From Gammaproteobacteria bacterium (GTDB lineage Bacteria; Pseudomonadota; Gammaproteobacteria; Pseudomonadales; Azotimanducaceae), in NCBI GenBank assembly GCA_030432795.1, contig JAUILW010000042.1, positions 1 to 13,214 on the forward strand: a stretch of DNA of 13,214 nucleotides, written 5' to 3'. The notes below the pieces were generated by a model. That model ran no database searches. It was not told the origin of the DNA and saw only the letters and a program-made list of their open reading frames with translations. How positions within the stretch are numbered: the first letter of the stretch is position 1; every line of letters begins with the position of its first letter. Positions 7,533 through 13,214 of this stretch are shown in pieces. The translations under genes were made by a program, and so were the position numbers.

Positions 7533-9890
7533 ATGAAGCCACTGCTTGCCATAGCTGTCATGCTGCTCACCGTGGGGGTTGCCAACGCGGGCACCAGCGT
7601 GGTGCTACCGGTAGAGGCTATCGATCTGCTACCGGAAATGCAGGTGGCAAGCGCCGGCTTCGATGACGAGCAACCGCCAGAGATTGGCTGGCAGGCCTCA
7701 CCGGCACTGGAAACGGTTTATAGGGATGACATCCTCAGGGCCGCGTGGCTTCGAACGACGCTGGTGAACCCGACTGAGGACACCGTCGGCACCCGCCTCA
7801 CCGTCACCGGCACCCGCGTCTCCCGTGCCAAACTGCTTCGATACAACCCCAGCGGCGCGTTGTTGGGAAGCGAATCAGCGGGTTTTGCGGTACCGCACCG
7901 CCGCGGGTCCCGCGCAGATCCAACCTTCGAAGTGAACGTGCCACCGGACAGTACCCTGGTGATCTACTTGCTGGTCACCTCTCGGGACTCCCTGCTGCCA
8001 TCGCTACAGCTGCGGTCCGCAGATGCCCATGCTGCCCACCAGCTGAACCGCGATCTCACCTTCGGCGCCTGCTTCGGCGTGCTGCTGATACTGGGCTTGT
8101 ACAACCTGCTGGCTGCGGGCGTTACCCGGGACCGGGCCTATCTGGCGCTGGCGATCTGGCTGCTCGTTGCGTTCTGCCTGCAGATCGTCAACACCGGCTA
8201 TGCCTTCGCCCTGTTCTGGCCTGACAAACCGATGCTCAACCAGATGCTGCTCTTGCCGACATTCATAGCCTTCGCCTTCGCCACCTGGTGGTTCTGCGCA
8301 AGTTTTCTGGAGATCGAACGCACCCGTTTGAGCCGCCGCCTCGCCGCGGCAGTAACGATGGCCGACATGGTGGTGTTGCCGCTGTCCGTCAACCAGCCCA
8401 ATGCGGCGCTGTTCACCGTGCTCATTGCGGTGAACGCTCCGCTGGTCTTTTTTCCGTTCTGGATCGCCATGCGCAGCGCGCTGGCTCACGATTCCCGCGC
8501 CATCCGCTTTCTTCTCGCCTGCTCGCCGCTGGCGTTCGTGCTGCTGCTGGGTATCGTCAATCGTTCAACAGCCCTGTCCATCGACCCGACAAACATGCAG
8601 CTGGCGATTGGCATCTCCACGGCGCTGGCAGCTTTGGGTTTTGCCATGCTCCTGGCGGTGCGCATCAAAAACCTCTCGGAAGAACGCCTGCTGGCCCAGG
8701 CCGACGCGCTCACTGCCGAGTTCCAAGCGCGGGAAGCAGGTCTGGAGGCAGACATGGCACGCAAGGAAAGCGAAGCCAAATCGCTGTTCCTCGCCACCAT
8801 GAGCCACGAAATCCGTACCCCCATGAACGGCGTTCTGGGCATGGCCGAGCTCATGGAAGAAACCGACCTGGACGAGCAGCAACGGTTCTACCTTTCCACC
8901 CTGCAACGCTCCGGGCGCGGCCTGATGGGAATTCTCAACGACGTGCTGGACTACTCCAAAGCAGAAGCCGGGAAGATCGAGCTGGATGCCACAGACATCG
9001 GCCTGGCGGAGCTTCTCGACGAGGTCATCGCGCTGCATTCGGAAGCGGCAGACCGCAAAGCACTGGAGGTGATAACGCAGATCGACGCGAGCGTGCCGGA
9101 GCGGGTGTGCATCGACGGTGGGCGCCTCAAGCAGGTTCTGAACAACCTCGTGAGCAACGCCGTCAAATTCTCACCGGATGGCGAAATCCAGGTCGGAGTA
9201 AGCCAGGCTGGAGAAAATCTGTTGCGGTTTCGCGTGCAGGACGAAGGCATCGGCATCAGCGCCGAAGCGTTGCCGAACCTGTTCGACCAGTTCCGGCAGG
9301 CAGACTCGTCGATCAGCCGCCAGTTCGGTGGTACCGGCCTCGGTCTCGCCATCAGCCGCAAGCTGGTGGGCCTGATGGGAGGAACGATCAGCGTGCAGTC
9401 GGAGGAGAATGTGGGCACCACCTTCGAATTCACCGTGTGCTACGAAGCGGCCACATCCAACGCGCCACCGCCACCCGAACCGTCGAGCGAGCCGACGGAC
9501 GAGCCACTTCAGGGCGTCGACATACTTGTCGCAGAAGACAATGCCACCAATCGCCTGGTGGTGGGCAAGATGCTGTCCCGCTGGGGAGCGAACGTGCGCT
9601 TCGCCGTCAACGGCGCAGAAGCGGTTGACCTGCTCGTTGAGGCCCACGAAGACATATCGCTCGTACTCATGGACTGTGAGATGCCGGAGATGGACGGCTA
9701 CCAGGCAACCGAGTGCATACGCGCCATGGAAGCAAGCTCCGGATTGCGACCCATGCCAATCTGCGCGCTCACCGCCCATGCCATTGCGGAGTTTCGCAAC
9801 CGCGCCGAGGCGGCAGGAATGAACGCCTACGTCACCAAACCGGTGGACCGGGCGCATCTTCTGGAAGAGATTACCCGCCTGCTGCGTTGA
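7533..9890 (+). CDS. 7TMR-DISM hybrid sensor histidine kinase with C-terminal receiver
   Basis: Membrane-bound hybrid kinase of 785 residues. Order: signal peptide 1-19 (cleavage after VANA); an extracytoplasmic beta-rich domain of about 25-165 resembling 7TMR-DISMED2, a family predicted to bind carbohydrate-like ligands; seven membrane segments within about 172-378 (7TMR-DISM_7TM); a coiled-coil linker 379-415; HisKA with SHEIRTPMNG (His425); HATPase_c with N-box NNLVSNAVKF 537-546, DEGIG 570-574 and GGTGLGL 599-605; a proline-rich linker 644-658; and one receiver with Glu668/Asp669, Asp714, Thr747 and Lys769. All catalytic residues are present and no Hpt domain follows. I chose the ATG at 7533 because it gives a clean signal peptide; an in-frame ATG at 7512 adds seven residues. 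The open frame back to 7434 overlaps the other kinase gene and is unlikely. Neither ATG has a good Shine-Dalgarno. It is divergent from the 1220-residue kinase, and its last 20 bp overlap the small convergent gene. Confidence 0.93.
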   Translation: MKPLLAIAVMLLTVGVANAGTSVVLPVEAIDLLPEMQVASAGFDDEQPPEIGWQASPALETVYRDDILRAAWLRTTLVNPTEDTVGTRLTVTGTRVSRAKLLRYNPSGALLGSESAGFAVPHRRGSRADPTFEVNVPPDSTLVIYLLVTSRDSLLPSLQLRSADAHAAHQLNRDLTFGACFGVLLILGLYNLLAAGVTRDRAYLALAIWLLVAFCLQIVNTGYAFALFWPDKPMLNQMLLLPTFIAFAFATWWFCASFLEIERTRLSRRLAAAVTMADMVVLPLSVNQPNAALFTVLIAVNAPLVFFPFWIAMRSALAHDSRAIRFLLACSPLAFVLLLGIVNRSTALSIDPTNMQLAIGISTALAALGFAMLLAVRIKNLSEERLLAQADALTAEFQAREAGLEADMARKESEAKSLFLATMSHEIRTPMNGVLGMAELMEETDLDEQQRFYLSTLQRSGRGLMGILNDVLDYSKAEAGKIELDATDIGLAELLDEVIALHSEAADRKALEVITQIDASVPERVCIDGGRLKQVLNNLVSNAVKFSPDGEIQVGVSQAGENLLRFRVQDEGIGISAEALPNLFDQFRQADSSISRQFGGTGLGLAISRKLVGLMGGTISVQSEENVGTTFEFTVCYEAATSNAPPPPEPSSEPTDEPLQGVDILVAEDNATNRLVVGKMLSRWGANVRFAVNGAEAVDLLVEAHEDISLVLMDCEMPEMDGYQATECIRAMEASSGLRPMPICALTAHAIAEFRNRAEAAGMNAYVTKPVDRAHLLEEITRLLR

Positions 9891-10188
9891 GCCATCCGGG
9901 GGGCGGCAGCTCCGCGGCAACACCATCAAACGCCGCATCACCGTTGACCGTGACACGTAACCGCCCGTCGCTGCGCCAGTAGCGCGCCTCGATGTAGTGA
10001 TGCTCCTCCCACTCTAGCTCGATGTTCGTCCAGACGTACTGCGGCTCCCGCGCCCCAGGCTCCCGGCGCTTTCGCAGGCAGTGATCGACATAGAGTTCGA
10101 GCGCACCGTCGTCCCGTACGAAAACGTCATAGGGCTTGTGCCGATGCTTGAGCTGCACACCACGCAGCTTATTTTGAATGTGCGTCAC
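9871..10188 (-). CDS. Small hypothetical protein, conserved-looking, function unknown
   Basis: I do not recognise this protein. From the GTG at 10188 it has 105 residues. It is soluble, rich in charged and aromatic residues, with no signal peptide, membrane segment or metal motif. Notable stretches are KPYDVFVRDDGALELYVDH, YVWTNIELEWEEHHYIEARY and RLRVTVNGDAAFDG, which look like alternating beta strands of a small beta domain. The C-terminus is proline- and glycine-rich. The start is uncertain. ATG 10230 would give 119 residues but would begin 3 bp from the divergent permease start, leaving no room for a promoter; GTG 10158 would give 95. None has a strong Shine-Dalgarno at normal spacing. 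The 3' end overlaps the 7TMR-DISM kinase by 20 bp. Reality is supported by sensible composition and placement between two genes, not by homology. Confidence 0.6.
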   Translation of the reverse strand: MTHIQNKLRGVQLKHRHKPYDVFVRDDGALELYVDHCLRKRREPGAREPQYVWTNIELEWEEHHYIEARYWRSDGRLRVTVNGDAAFDGVAAELPPPGWLNAAGG

Positions 10189-10203
10189 AGAGCTTGGTAT
10201 GGT
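10174..10203 (+). promoter_or_regulatory. Candidate sigma-70 promoter for the APC permease
   Basis: TTGAAT (10174-10179) and TATGGT (10198-10203) are separated by 18 bp, each matching four of six consensus positions. Transcription would start near 10210, about 24 bases before the GTG at 10234. It overlaps the beginning of the divergent small gene. Confidence 0.4.
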
Positions 10204-10221
10204 TGGCCGTTGCGGGCAGCA

Positions 10222-10251
10222 AAGATACATTGCGTGGCAAACTCACCACAA
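10222..10251 (-). promoter_or_regulatory. Weak candidate promoter for the small hypothetical gene
   Basis: On the minus strand, TTGTGG (10251-10246) and TATCTT (10227-10222) are 18 bp apart. Transcription would begin near 10215, leaving about 27 bases before the GTG at 10188. If real, it argues against the ATG at 10230 as the start. The match is weak. Confidence 0.22.
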
Positions 10252-11598
10252 CGGGCGCGCTTTTCGAAGGTGCTCAGGCGGCACGAAGTGCTGGCTCTCT
10301 CATTCGGCGCGATGATCGGCTGGAGCTGGGTGCTCATGACCGGCCACTGGGTGCAGACAGCCGGTACTCTCGGTACGCTGATCGCATTCGCCGTCGGCGG
10401 CCTTGCGATCGCGCTGATCGGTCTGACCTACAGCGAGCTGGCGTCCGCCATGCCACGCGCGGGTGGGGAGCACATTTACACGCAGCGGGCGCTGGGCAGG
10501 AACTGGTCATTCGCCTGCACATGGGCGCTGCTGTTCGCCTATCTCAATGTCTGCCTGTTCGAGTCGGTCGCACTACCCACGGCAGTGGAGTACCTGCTGC
10601 CCTCCATCCGACTCGGCACCCTATGGGAAGTGCTCGGCGCGGAGGTAGACCTTGGCTTCGTTCTCATCGGCAGCAGCGGTGCTGCCATCATGACTTGGGT
10701 GAACTACCGGGGCATACACACCGCTGCCGTGTTTCAAACCGTCGTGACGGTACTCATTATCGCCGCGGGCCTGCTGCTCGCCACCGGCAGCGTCCTGCAT
10801 GGTTCGGCAAGCAACGCCGAACCGTGGATCGTCTCACCAGCCACCGGCATTCTGAGCGTCCTGATCATGGTGCCGGCCATGCTCGTGGGATTTGACGTCA
10901 TTCCCCAGTCGGCGGAAGAGATTGATCTACCGCACGCGCTCATCGGCAAGGTGCTGGTGCTATCGGTGATTGCTGCGGTGATGTGGTACGTCGTGGTGTC
11001 CGCTTCCGTGGCGTTCGCGCTGGACGGCCATGCCCTGGCCAGTGCCGGCATGGCCACGGCAGATGCCGCTACCGCTGTGTGGGGCGGCACGTGGGCTGGC
11101 AGCATCCTCGTACTCGGCGGTATCGGCGGCATTCTGACGAGCTGGAACGCCTTCATCGTCGGCGGCAGCCGCGTGCTCTTCGCACTCGCCGAAAGCGGCC
11201 AGATACCAGCGGTGTTCGCAAGACTGCATCCTAAGTACAAGACACCCTATGTGGGCATCGTGGCAATAGGCGTACTGTCGGCTCTGTCACCCCTTTTCGG
11301 GCGCACAATCCTGGTGTGGCTGATAAATGCCGGCAGCTTTGGCGTGATGATCGCATTTCTGTTCGTTTCGATTTCCTTCCTCGTGTTGCGGCGAAGAGAG
11401 CCGGACCTGGAACGTCCCTACCGTGTAGCGCTGCCGAACCTCGTGGGCTGGGGAGCCGTTGTGCTGTCGATGGTGCTCCTATCCTTCTATCTACCCTGGA
11501 GCCCCTCGGCGTTGATCTGGCCCTACGAGTGGCTCGTCATCCTCGTCTGGGCAGCCATCGGGGTAGCACTTTTCTTCTGGTACCGGCGCGCTGGCTAG
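10234..11598 (+). CDS. APC-superfamily amino acid/polyamine permease
   Basis: Integral inner-membrane transporter of 454 residues with about twelve hydrophobic segments (roughly 18-40, 45-67, 92-114, 138-157, 163-186, 203-223, 238-262, 286-312, 336-353, 362-385, 403-421, 431-450). The TM1 glycine motif GAMIGWSWVLMTG and the TM6 signature GFDVIPQSAEEIDLP (219-233) are typical of APC secondary transporters, which move amino acids or polyamines, usually with cations. PRAGGEH near 74-80 and the cytoplasmic LRRREPDLERPYRV (385-398) also fit. Substrate is not predictable. The frame is open back to 10081, but that region is the divergent small gene. I chose the GTG at 10234, just downstream of a candidate promoter; GTG at 10270 would also leave TM1 intact. 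Shine-Dalgarno support is weak for both. Only 7 bp separate its stop from the convergent radical SAM gene, and no intrinsic terminator is visible there. Confidence 0.92.
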   Translation: MANSPQRARFSKVLRRHEVLALSFGAMIGWSWVLMTGHWVQTAGTLGTLIAFAVGGLAIALIGLTYSELASAMPRAGGEHIYTQRALGRNWSFACTWALLFAYLNVCLFESVALPTAVEYLLPSIRLGTLWEVLGAEVDLGFVLIGSSGAAIMTWVNYRGIHTAAVFQTVVTVLIIAAGLLLATGSVLHGSASNAEPWIVSPATGILSVLIMVPAMLVGFDVIPQSAEEIDLPHALIGKVLVLSVIAAVMWYVVVSASVAFALDGHALASAGMATADAATAVWGGTWAGSILVLGGIGGILTSWNAFIVGGSRVLFALAESGQIPAVFARLHPKYKTPYVGIVAIGVLSALSPLFGRTILVWLINAGSFGVMIAFLFVSISFLVLRRREPDLERPYRVALPNLVGWGAVVLSMVLLSFYLPWSPSALIWPYEWLVILVWAAIGVALFFWYRRAG

Positions 11599-11605
11599 CG
11601 GGCCA

Positions 11606-12721
11606 CTAAAACAGGCTCTGCTGTGCATGTGGAGGCCTGAACAGGTCTGTGCGAAGCACCGACACGCCGGCGTCGCCACTCAGGCCTAGCTTGCGGGTGG
11701 CGTTGGAAAAGCGCGCCGCCAACAGCTCTGCAAACGCGCCCGTGCCACGCATGCGCTCCCCCCACCGCGCTGCGTACAACGCGCCACCGCGCGTATCACG
11801 CAGCACGCTCAACACCCGCGACCGCGCCTGGGGATAGTGCGCTTCCAGCCATTCCTCGAATAGATCCGCCACCTCCAGCGGCAGGCGCAGCAGGATGTAC
11901 CCGGCCGTCGTTGCCCCGGCATCTTTTGCCGCAGCCAGAATGCGCTCGAGCTCGGCATCGTTAACGAAAGGGATCACCGGTGCCGCCATGACGCCAACCG
12001 GCACGCCAGCCGATGCCAGCCGTTCGATCGTACGCAGCCGCGCGGTTGGAGACGCCGTGCGCGGCTCGAGCTTGCGCTTCAACTCCCGGTCCAGCGTCGT
12101 CACGCTCACCGCCACCCGTGCTAGTTTCAGCTGGGCCAGATCCCGCCAGAGGCCGATATCGTCCAGAACCAGATGGCTCTTGGTCACCAGCGTCACCGGG
12201 TGCCTGGCGCGCAACAGCACTTCCAGAACCTGCCGGGTCACCCGATAGCGCCGCTCGATGGGCTGGTACGGGTCGGTGTTGGTGCCCATGGCGATGGGCC
12301 GGACGTGATAGCTGGGCCGGCACAACGCTGCTTCGAGGCGCTGTACGACGTCGGTCTTGTAAAAGAGCCGGGTTTCAAAGTCGAGGCCCGGCGACAGATC
12401 GAGGTAGGCGTGTGTGGGCCTCGCGAAGCAGTACACGCAGCCGTGCTCACACCCCTTGTAAGGGTTGATCGAGCGGTCGAAGGGAATATCAGGCGAGCGG
12501 TTTCGGGTGATCAGCTCCCTGGTGCGATCTGCCAGCACAATCGTCTCCAGAGGGGCGGCATCCAGCTCCGGGTCGATTCCCCAGCCGTCGTCGGTTGCAA
12601 GCGTGTGGGTGGGCACATAGCGGCTGGCCCGGTTGCTCAGCGCACCGCGGCCGGGCCGTGGTACCCCCGGGGGAGGACCTGCGAACTCTTCATCAGGCGC
12701 CGTTTCCTGGCTTTCCATCAT
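11606..12721 (-). CDS. PA0069-family radical SAM protein (SplB/COG1533-like)
   Basis: Cytosolic radical SAM enzyme of 371 residues. NPYKGCEHGCVYCFARPTH (86-104) holds the CxxxCxxC cluster motif (Cys91, Cys95, Cys98) that binds a 4Fe-4S centre and SAM. The N-terminal GRGALSNRASRY and DDGWG are characteristic of the PA0069 subgroup. Related proteins are often called DNA repair photolyases because they share ancestry with spore photoproduct lyase. In that lyase a hydrogen-donor cysteine (Cys141 in Bacillus subtilis, in a CTSD-like motif) is essential. The comparable stretch here is GTNTDPYQ (146-153) with no cysteine; the only other Cys is 134. The chemistry is therefore probably different and the substrate unknown. 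The ATG at 12721 has a good AGGTGG Shine-Dalgarno seven bases upstream. A near-perfect LexA box lies 48 bp upstream of the start, within a plausible promoter, which implies DNA-damage induction. It converges on the APC permease gene with a 7-bp gap. Confidence 0.93.
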   Translation of the reverse strand: MMESQETAPDEEFAGPPPGVPRPGRGALSNRASRYVPTHTLATDDGWGIDPELDAAPLETIVLADRTRELITRNRSPDIPFDRSINPYKGCEHGCVYCFARPTHAYLDLSPGLDFETRLFYKTDVVQRLEAALCRPSYHVRPIAMGTNTDPYQPIERRYRVTRQVLEVLLRARHPVTLVTKSHLVLDDIGLWRDLAQLKLARVAVSVTTLDRELKRKLEPRTASPTARLRTIERLASAGVPVGVMAAPVIPFVNDAELERILAAAKDAGATTAGYILLRLPLEVADLFEEWLEAHYPQARSRVLSVLRDTRGGALYAARWGERMRGTGAFAELLAARFSNATRKLGLSGDAGVSVLRTDLFRPPHAQQSLF

Positions 12722-12728
12722 CTGTCTA

Positions 12729-12734
12729 CCACCT
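12729..12734 (-). promoter_or_regulatory. Shine-Dalgarno of the radical SAM gene
   Basis: AGGTGG on the minus strand, seven bases before the first of two adjacent ATG codons (12721 and 12718). It supports the first ATG as the start. Confidence 0.7.
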
Positions 12735-12765
12735 GTCCGCCGTGTGTTTGGACTGCGTAAAATGT

Positions 12766-12793
12766 GAAATACTGTATATTAATACAGTATCAA
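12766..12793 (-). promoter_or_regulatory. Candidate promoter of the radical SAM gene, overlapping the LexA box
   Basis: On the minus strand, TTGATA (12793-12788) matches five of six -35 positions. With a 16-bp spacer it is followed by a weak -10, TATTTC (12771-12766). The LexA box fills the spacer and touches both hexamers, the usual arrangement for repression of SOS promoters. The -10 match is only three of six, so the exact start is uncertain. Confidence 0.45.
12770..12789. promoter_or_regulatory. LexA (SOS) operator
   Basis: TACTGTATATTAATACAGTA matches 18 of 20 positions of the E. coli SOS consensus and keeps the essential CTGT-N8-ACAG core. Including the flanking bases, the dyad has perfect 9-bp arms (12769-12777 and 12782-12790) around four bases. 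It lies in the 122-bp gap between the divergent radical SAM gene and the lipoprotein gene, 48 bp from the first and 54 bp from the second. Position within a TTGATA promoter favours control of the radical SAM gene; control of the lipoprotein gene as well cannot be excluded. Confidence 0.9.
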
Positions 12794-12843
12794 CCCCTTA
12801 TCACGCCCATTAGACTAGCCAACCCGCATACCCACGACCCACG

Positions 12844-13214
12844 ATGCGCATGTTCTCGCTTGCCAGAGCCGTTCTGTTGTCATTACTAGGCGCCCTTGCC
12901 GGCTGCGAAACGCTGCCGCAGGCGAGCCCTGGGTCATCCAAGCAGATTGACAGCTTGCGAAACCAGATCGTCGCCCTGGAGAACGAGGTGCAGCAGACCC
13001 GCCAGCATCTTCGCGCCATCGATATGACGGAACGCACCGCACGCGTCGAGTTCGCCAACAAGCTGGAGGAAGTGGAAAGCGCAGTGGTTGCCCTTCCATC
13101 GCGTATCAACCAGCAGTGCAAGCCACAAACGACAATGACACAACGCTGCGACAAGACGCCCCGAACCATCGAGTTGAGCGCCGGCAAGGCAGTGCTCGGC
13201 GAGCTCGAGGAGGT
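12844..13214 (+). CDS. Coiled-coil lipoprotein, N-terminal part (3' end beyond window)
   Basis: The frame is open from the ATG at 12844 to the end of the window: 123 full codons and no stop. It begins with a lipoprotein signal peptide: Arg2 and Arg8, a hydrophobic stretch 9-19, and the lipobox LAGC (18-21), with Cys21 the expected lipidated residue. Position +2 is Glu, so by the E. coli rule it would go to the outer membrane. Residues about 35-80 form a heptad-like coiled coil (Ile35, Leu38, Ile42, Leu45, Val49, Leu56, Ile59). Cys92 and Cys102 could pair in a disulfide. The visible end, SAGKAVLGELEEV, resembles the lead-in to the retropepsin-like putative zinc/aspartyl protease domain (PF05618, RimK-associated) found in some gammaproteobacterial lipoproteins. 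That is only a guess, as the domain lies outside the window. No Shine-Dalgarno is visible, and a stop at 12811 leaves 12844 or 12850 as the only starts. Confidence 0.8.
   Translation, partial: MRMFSLARAVLLSLLGALAGCETLPQASPGSSKQIDSLRNQIVALENEVQQTRQHLRAIDMTERTARVEFANKLEEVESAVVALPSRINQQCKPQTTMTQRCDKTPRTIELSAGKAVLGELEE

Noticed and set aside
8288..9628. A 446-codon open frame in another plus-strand register within the second kinase
   Set aside because: It is composed of Arg/Gly/His-rich low-information sequence, and the kinase frame reads through the same bases with intact H, N, G and REC motifs.
11606..12721. Annotation as spore photoproduct lyase
   Set aside because: The fold family fits, but the donor cysteine motif is missing and nothing else suggests a spore former.
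12173..12760. A 195-codon plus-strand frame opposite the radical SAM gene
   Set aside because: It is a shadow of a gene with an intact CxxxCxxC motif, and it would run through the Shine-Dalgarno of that gene.
12810..13187. Minus-strand frames (up to 125 codons) opposite the lipoprotein
   Set aside because: The plus strand gives a lipobox signal peptide followed by a coiled coil; the antisense translations have no coherent features.
1..13214. Defence system, prophage, insertion sequence, CRISPR, tRNA or rRNA
   Set aside because: I looked for transposase, integrase, nuclease/helicase clusters, terminal or spaced repeats and RNA gene motifs and saw none. The accounted-for genes leave no gap over 300 bases.

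Overview
The window reads as chromosomal DNA from a GC-rich gammaproteobacterium. The grounds are dense coding with few gaps, G/C-rich third codon positions, a LexA operator close to the Escherichia coli/Pseudomonas consensus, a PA0069-type radical SAM gene, and hybrid histidine kinases of the kind common in Pseudomonadales and marine gammaproteobacteria. I cannot name a genus. There is no sign of a phage, transposon, integron, CRISPR array, tRNA or rRNA, so this looks like ordinary core or variable chromosome rather than a mobile island.

Layout. (1) Positions 1-2321, plus strand: the C-terminal three quarters of an RND-family inner-membrane efflux pump. (2) Positions 2293-3732, minus: a coniferyl-aldehyde-dehydrogenase-like enzyme that overlaps the pump gene tail to tail. 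(3) Positions 3789-7451, minus: a 1220-residue hybrid histidine kinase with a periplasmic sensor, HAMP, four PAS-like modules, HisKA, HATPase and two receivers. It lies 56 bp upstream of the dehydrogenase on the same strand. (4) Positions 7533-9890, plus: a second hybrid kinase of the 7TMR-DISM type, divergent from the first. The 81-bp gap between the kinases holds a perfect 12-bp inverted repeat, and each arm contains a possible -10 element for one of the two genes. (5) Positions 9871-10188, minus: a small unrecognised protein whose 3' end overlaps the second kinase. (6) Positions 10234-11598, plus: an APC-superfamily permease. (7) Positions 11606-12721, minus: a PA0069/SplB-like radical SAM protein. 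(8) Positions 12844-13214, plus: the start of a lipoprotein gene that runs off the window.

How the parts may work together. The two kinases share a control region and may be co-regulated or autoregulated. No Hpt protein and no response regulator with an output domain is visible, so their targets must lie elsewhere. The kinase-dehydrogenase pair could be one transcription unit. The clearest regulatory signal is an 18/20 match to the LexA (SOS) box at 12770-12789, placed inside a plausible promoter for the radical SAM gene. This suggests a DNA-damage-inducible enzyme related to DNA photoproduct lyases, but without the cysteine that would make it a spore photoproduct lyase. I see no convincing multi-gene novel system; the findings are regulatory and domain-level oddities.
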